The notes below the pieces were generated by a model that did no database searches, was not told the DNA's origin, and saw only the letters and a program-made list of their open reading frames with translations. Of a stretch of DNA of 64,000 nt, positions 63,984-64,000 are shown piece after piece. Positions within the stretch are counted from its first letter, which is position 1. Every line of letters begins with the position of its first letter. A program made the translations under genes and the position numbers. Source of the DNA: Bos javanicus (lineage: Eukaryota > Chordata > Mammalia > Artiodactyla > Bovidae); assembly GCF_032452875.1 (NCBI RefSeq), contig NC_083870.1, forward strand, positions 7,378,001 through 7,442,000, read 5' to 3'.

Positions 63984-64000
63984 GGCTTCCCACGTGGCTC
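63984..64000 (+). mobile_element. tRNA-derived SINE head, cut by window end
   Basis: 'gggcttcccacgtggctc' is the start of a Bov-tA or CHR-type head; the rest lies outside the window. Confidence 0.6.

Overview
The window is ordinary nuclear DNA of a ruminant, most likely a bovid (cattle, sheep, goat or a close relative). The evidence is the repeat content: several BovB (RTE-class) LINE copies, dimeric BOV-A2 SINEs with (AGC)n tails, Bov-tA SINEs, cetartiodactyl CHR-2 SINEs and artiodactyl L1 3' ends, on top of older mammalian repeats (MIR, L2, L1M, MLT1, MER5A, MER2/Tigger). I found no host protein-coding exon, RNA gene, CpG island, CRISPR array or bacterial-type feature. The open frames belong to transposable elements or have lengths expected by chance. 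The species and chromosomal position cannot be told from the sequence.

Layout. 1-1.1 kb: 3' end of an old L1 split by two SINEs. 1.1-9.1 kb: mostly unrecognised sequence with MIR, two BOV-A2 copies and two adjacent MLT1 LTR-like units. 9.1-13 kb: artiodactyl L1 tail, L2, then about 3 kb without recognised features. 13.1-14.2 kb: a 5'-truncated BovB with an uninterrupted reverse-transcriptase reading frame, inserted into a MIR. 16.5-22 kb: an L1 block containing a 2.2-kb BovB flanked by an exceptionally long (121 bp) target-site duplication. 22-36 kb: sparse old repeats, two more BovB fragments, MER5A, CHR-2, MER2. 36.7-44.4 kb: a dense L1 region with at least six nested insertions. 44.9-47.4 kb: an older-type BovB and a MIR broken by two insertions. 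48.8-54.6 kb: SINEs, MER2, L1, and the first arm of an inverted duplication. 55.2-58.2 kb: an MLT1 LTR with a 216-bp insert between 17-bp direct repeats, and the second inverted arm. 58.4-64 kb: a BovB with a probable 5' inversion, a tiny mariner, a strong hairpin, SINEs and a probable ERV-type LTR at the right edge.

The genes do not form a pathway; the interest is structural. The strongest signals are: (1) an inverted duplication (51.3-51.9 kb versus 57.5-58.2 kb) in which about 305 bp is about 97% identical while its flanking homologous parts are far more diverged, and the sharp edge coincides with a BOV-A2 insertion, suggesting gene conversion between the arms; (2) the BovB with a 121-bp target duplication, which provides an internal clock; (3) a 123-bp unit following a Bov-tA SINE that occurs twice in opposite orientations 16 kb apart; (4) an unidentified 216-bp insert in an MLT1. 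Family names come from recalled consensus patterns and not from a database search, so exact subfamilies and boundaries (often +/-10-30 bp) should be treated as provisional.
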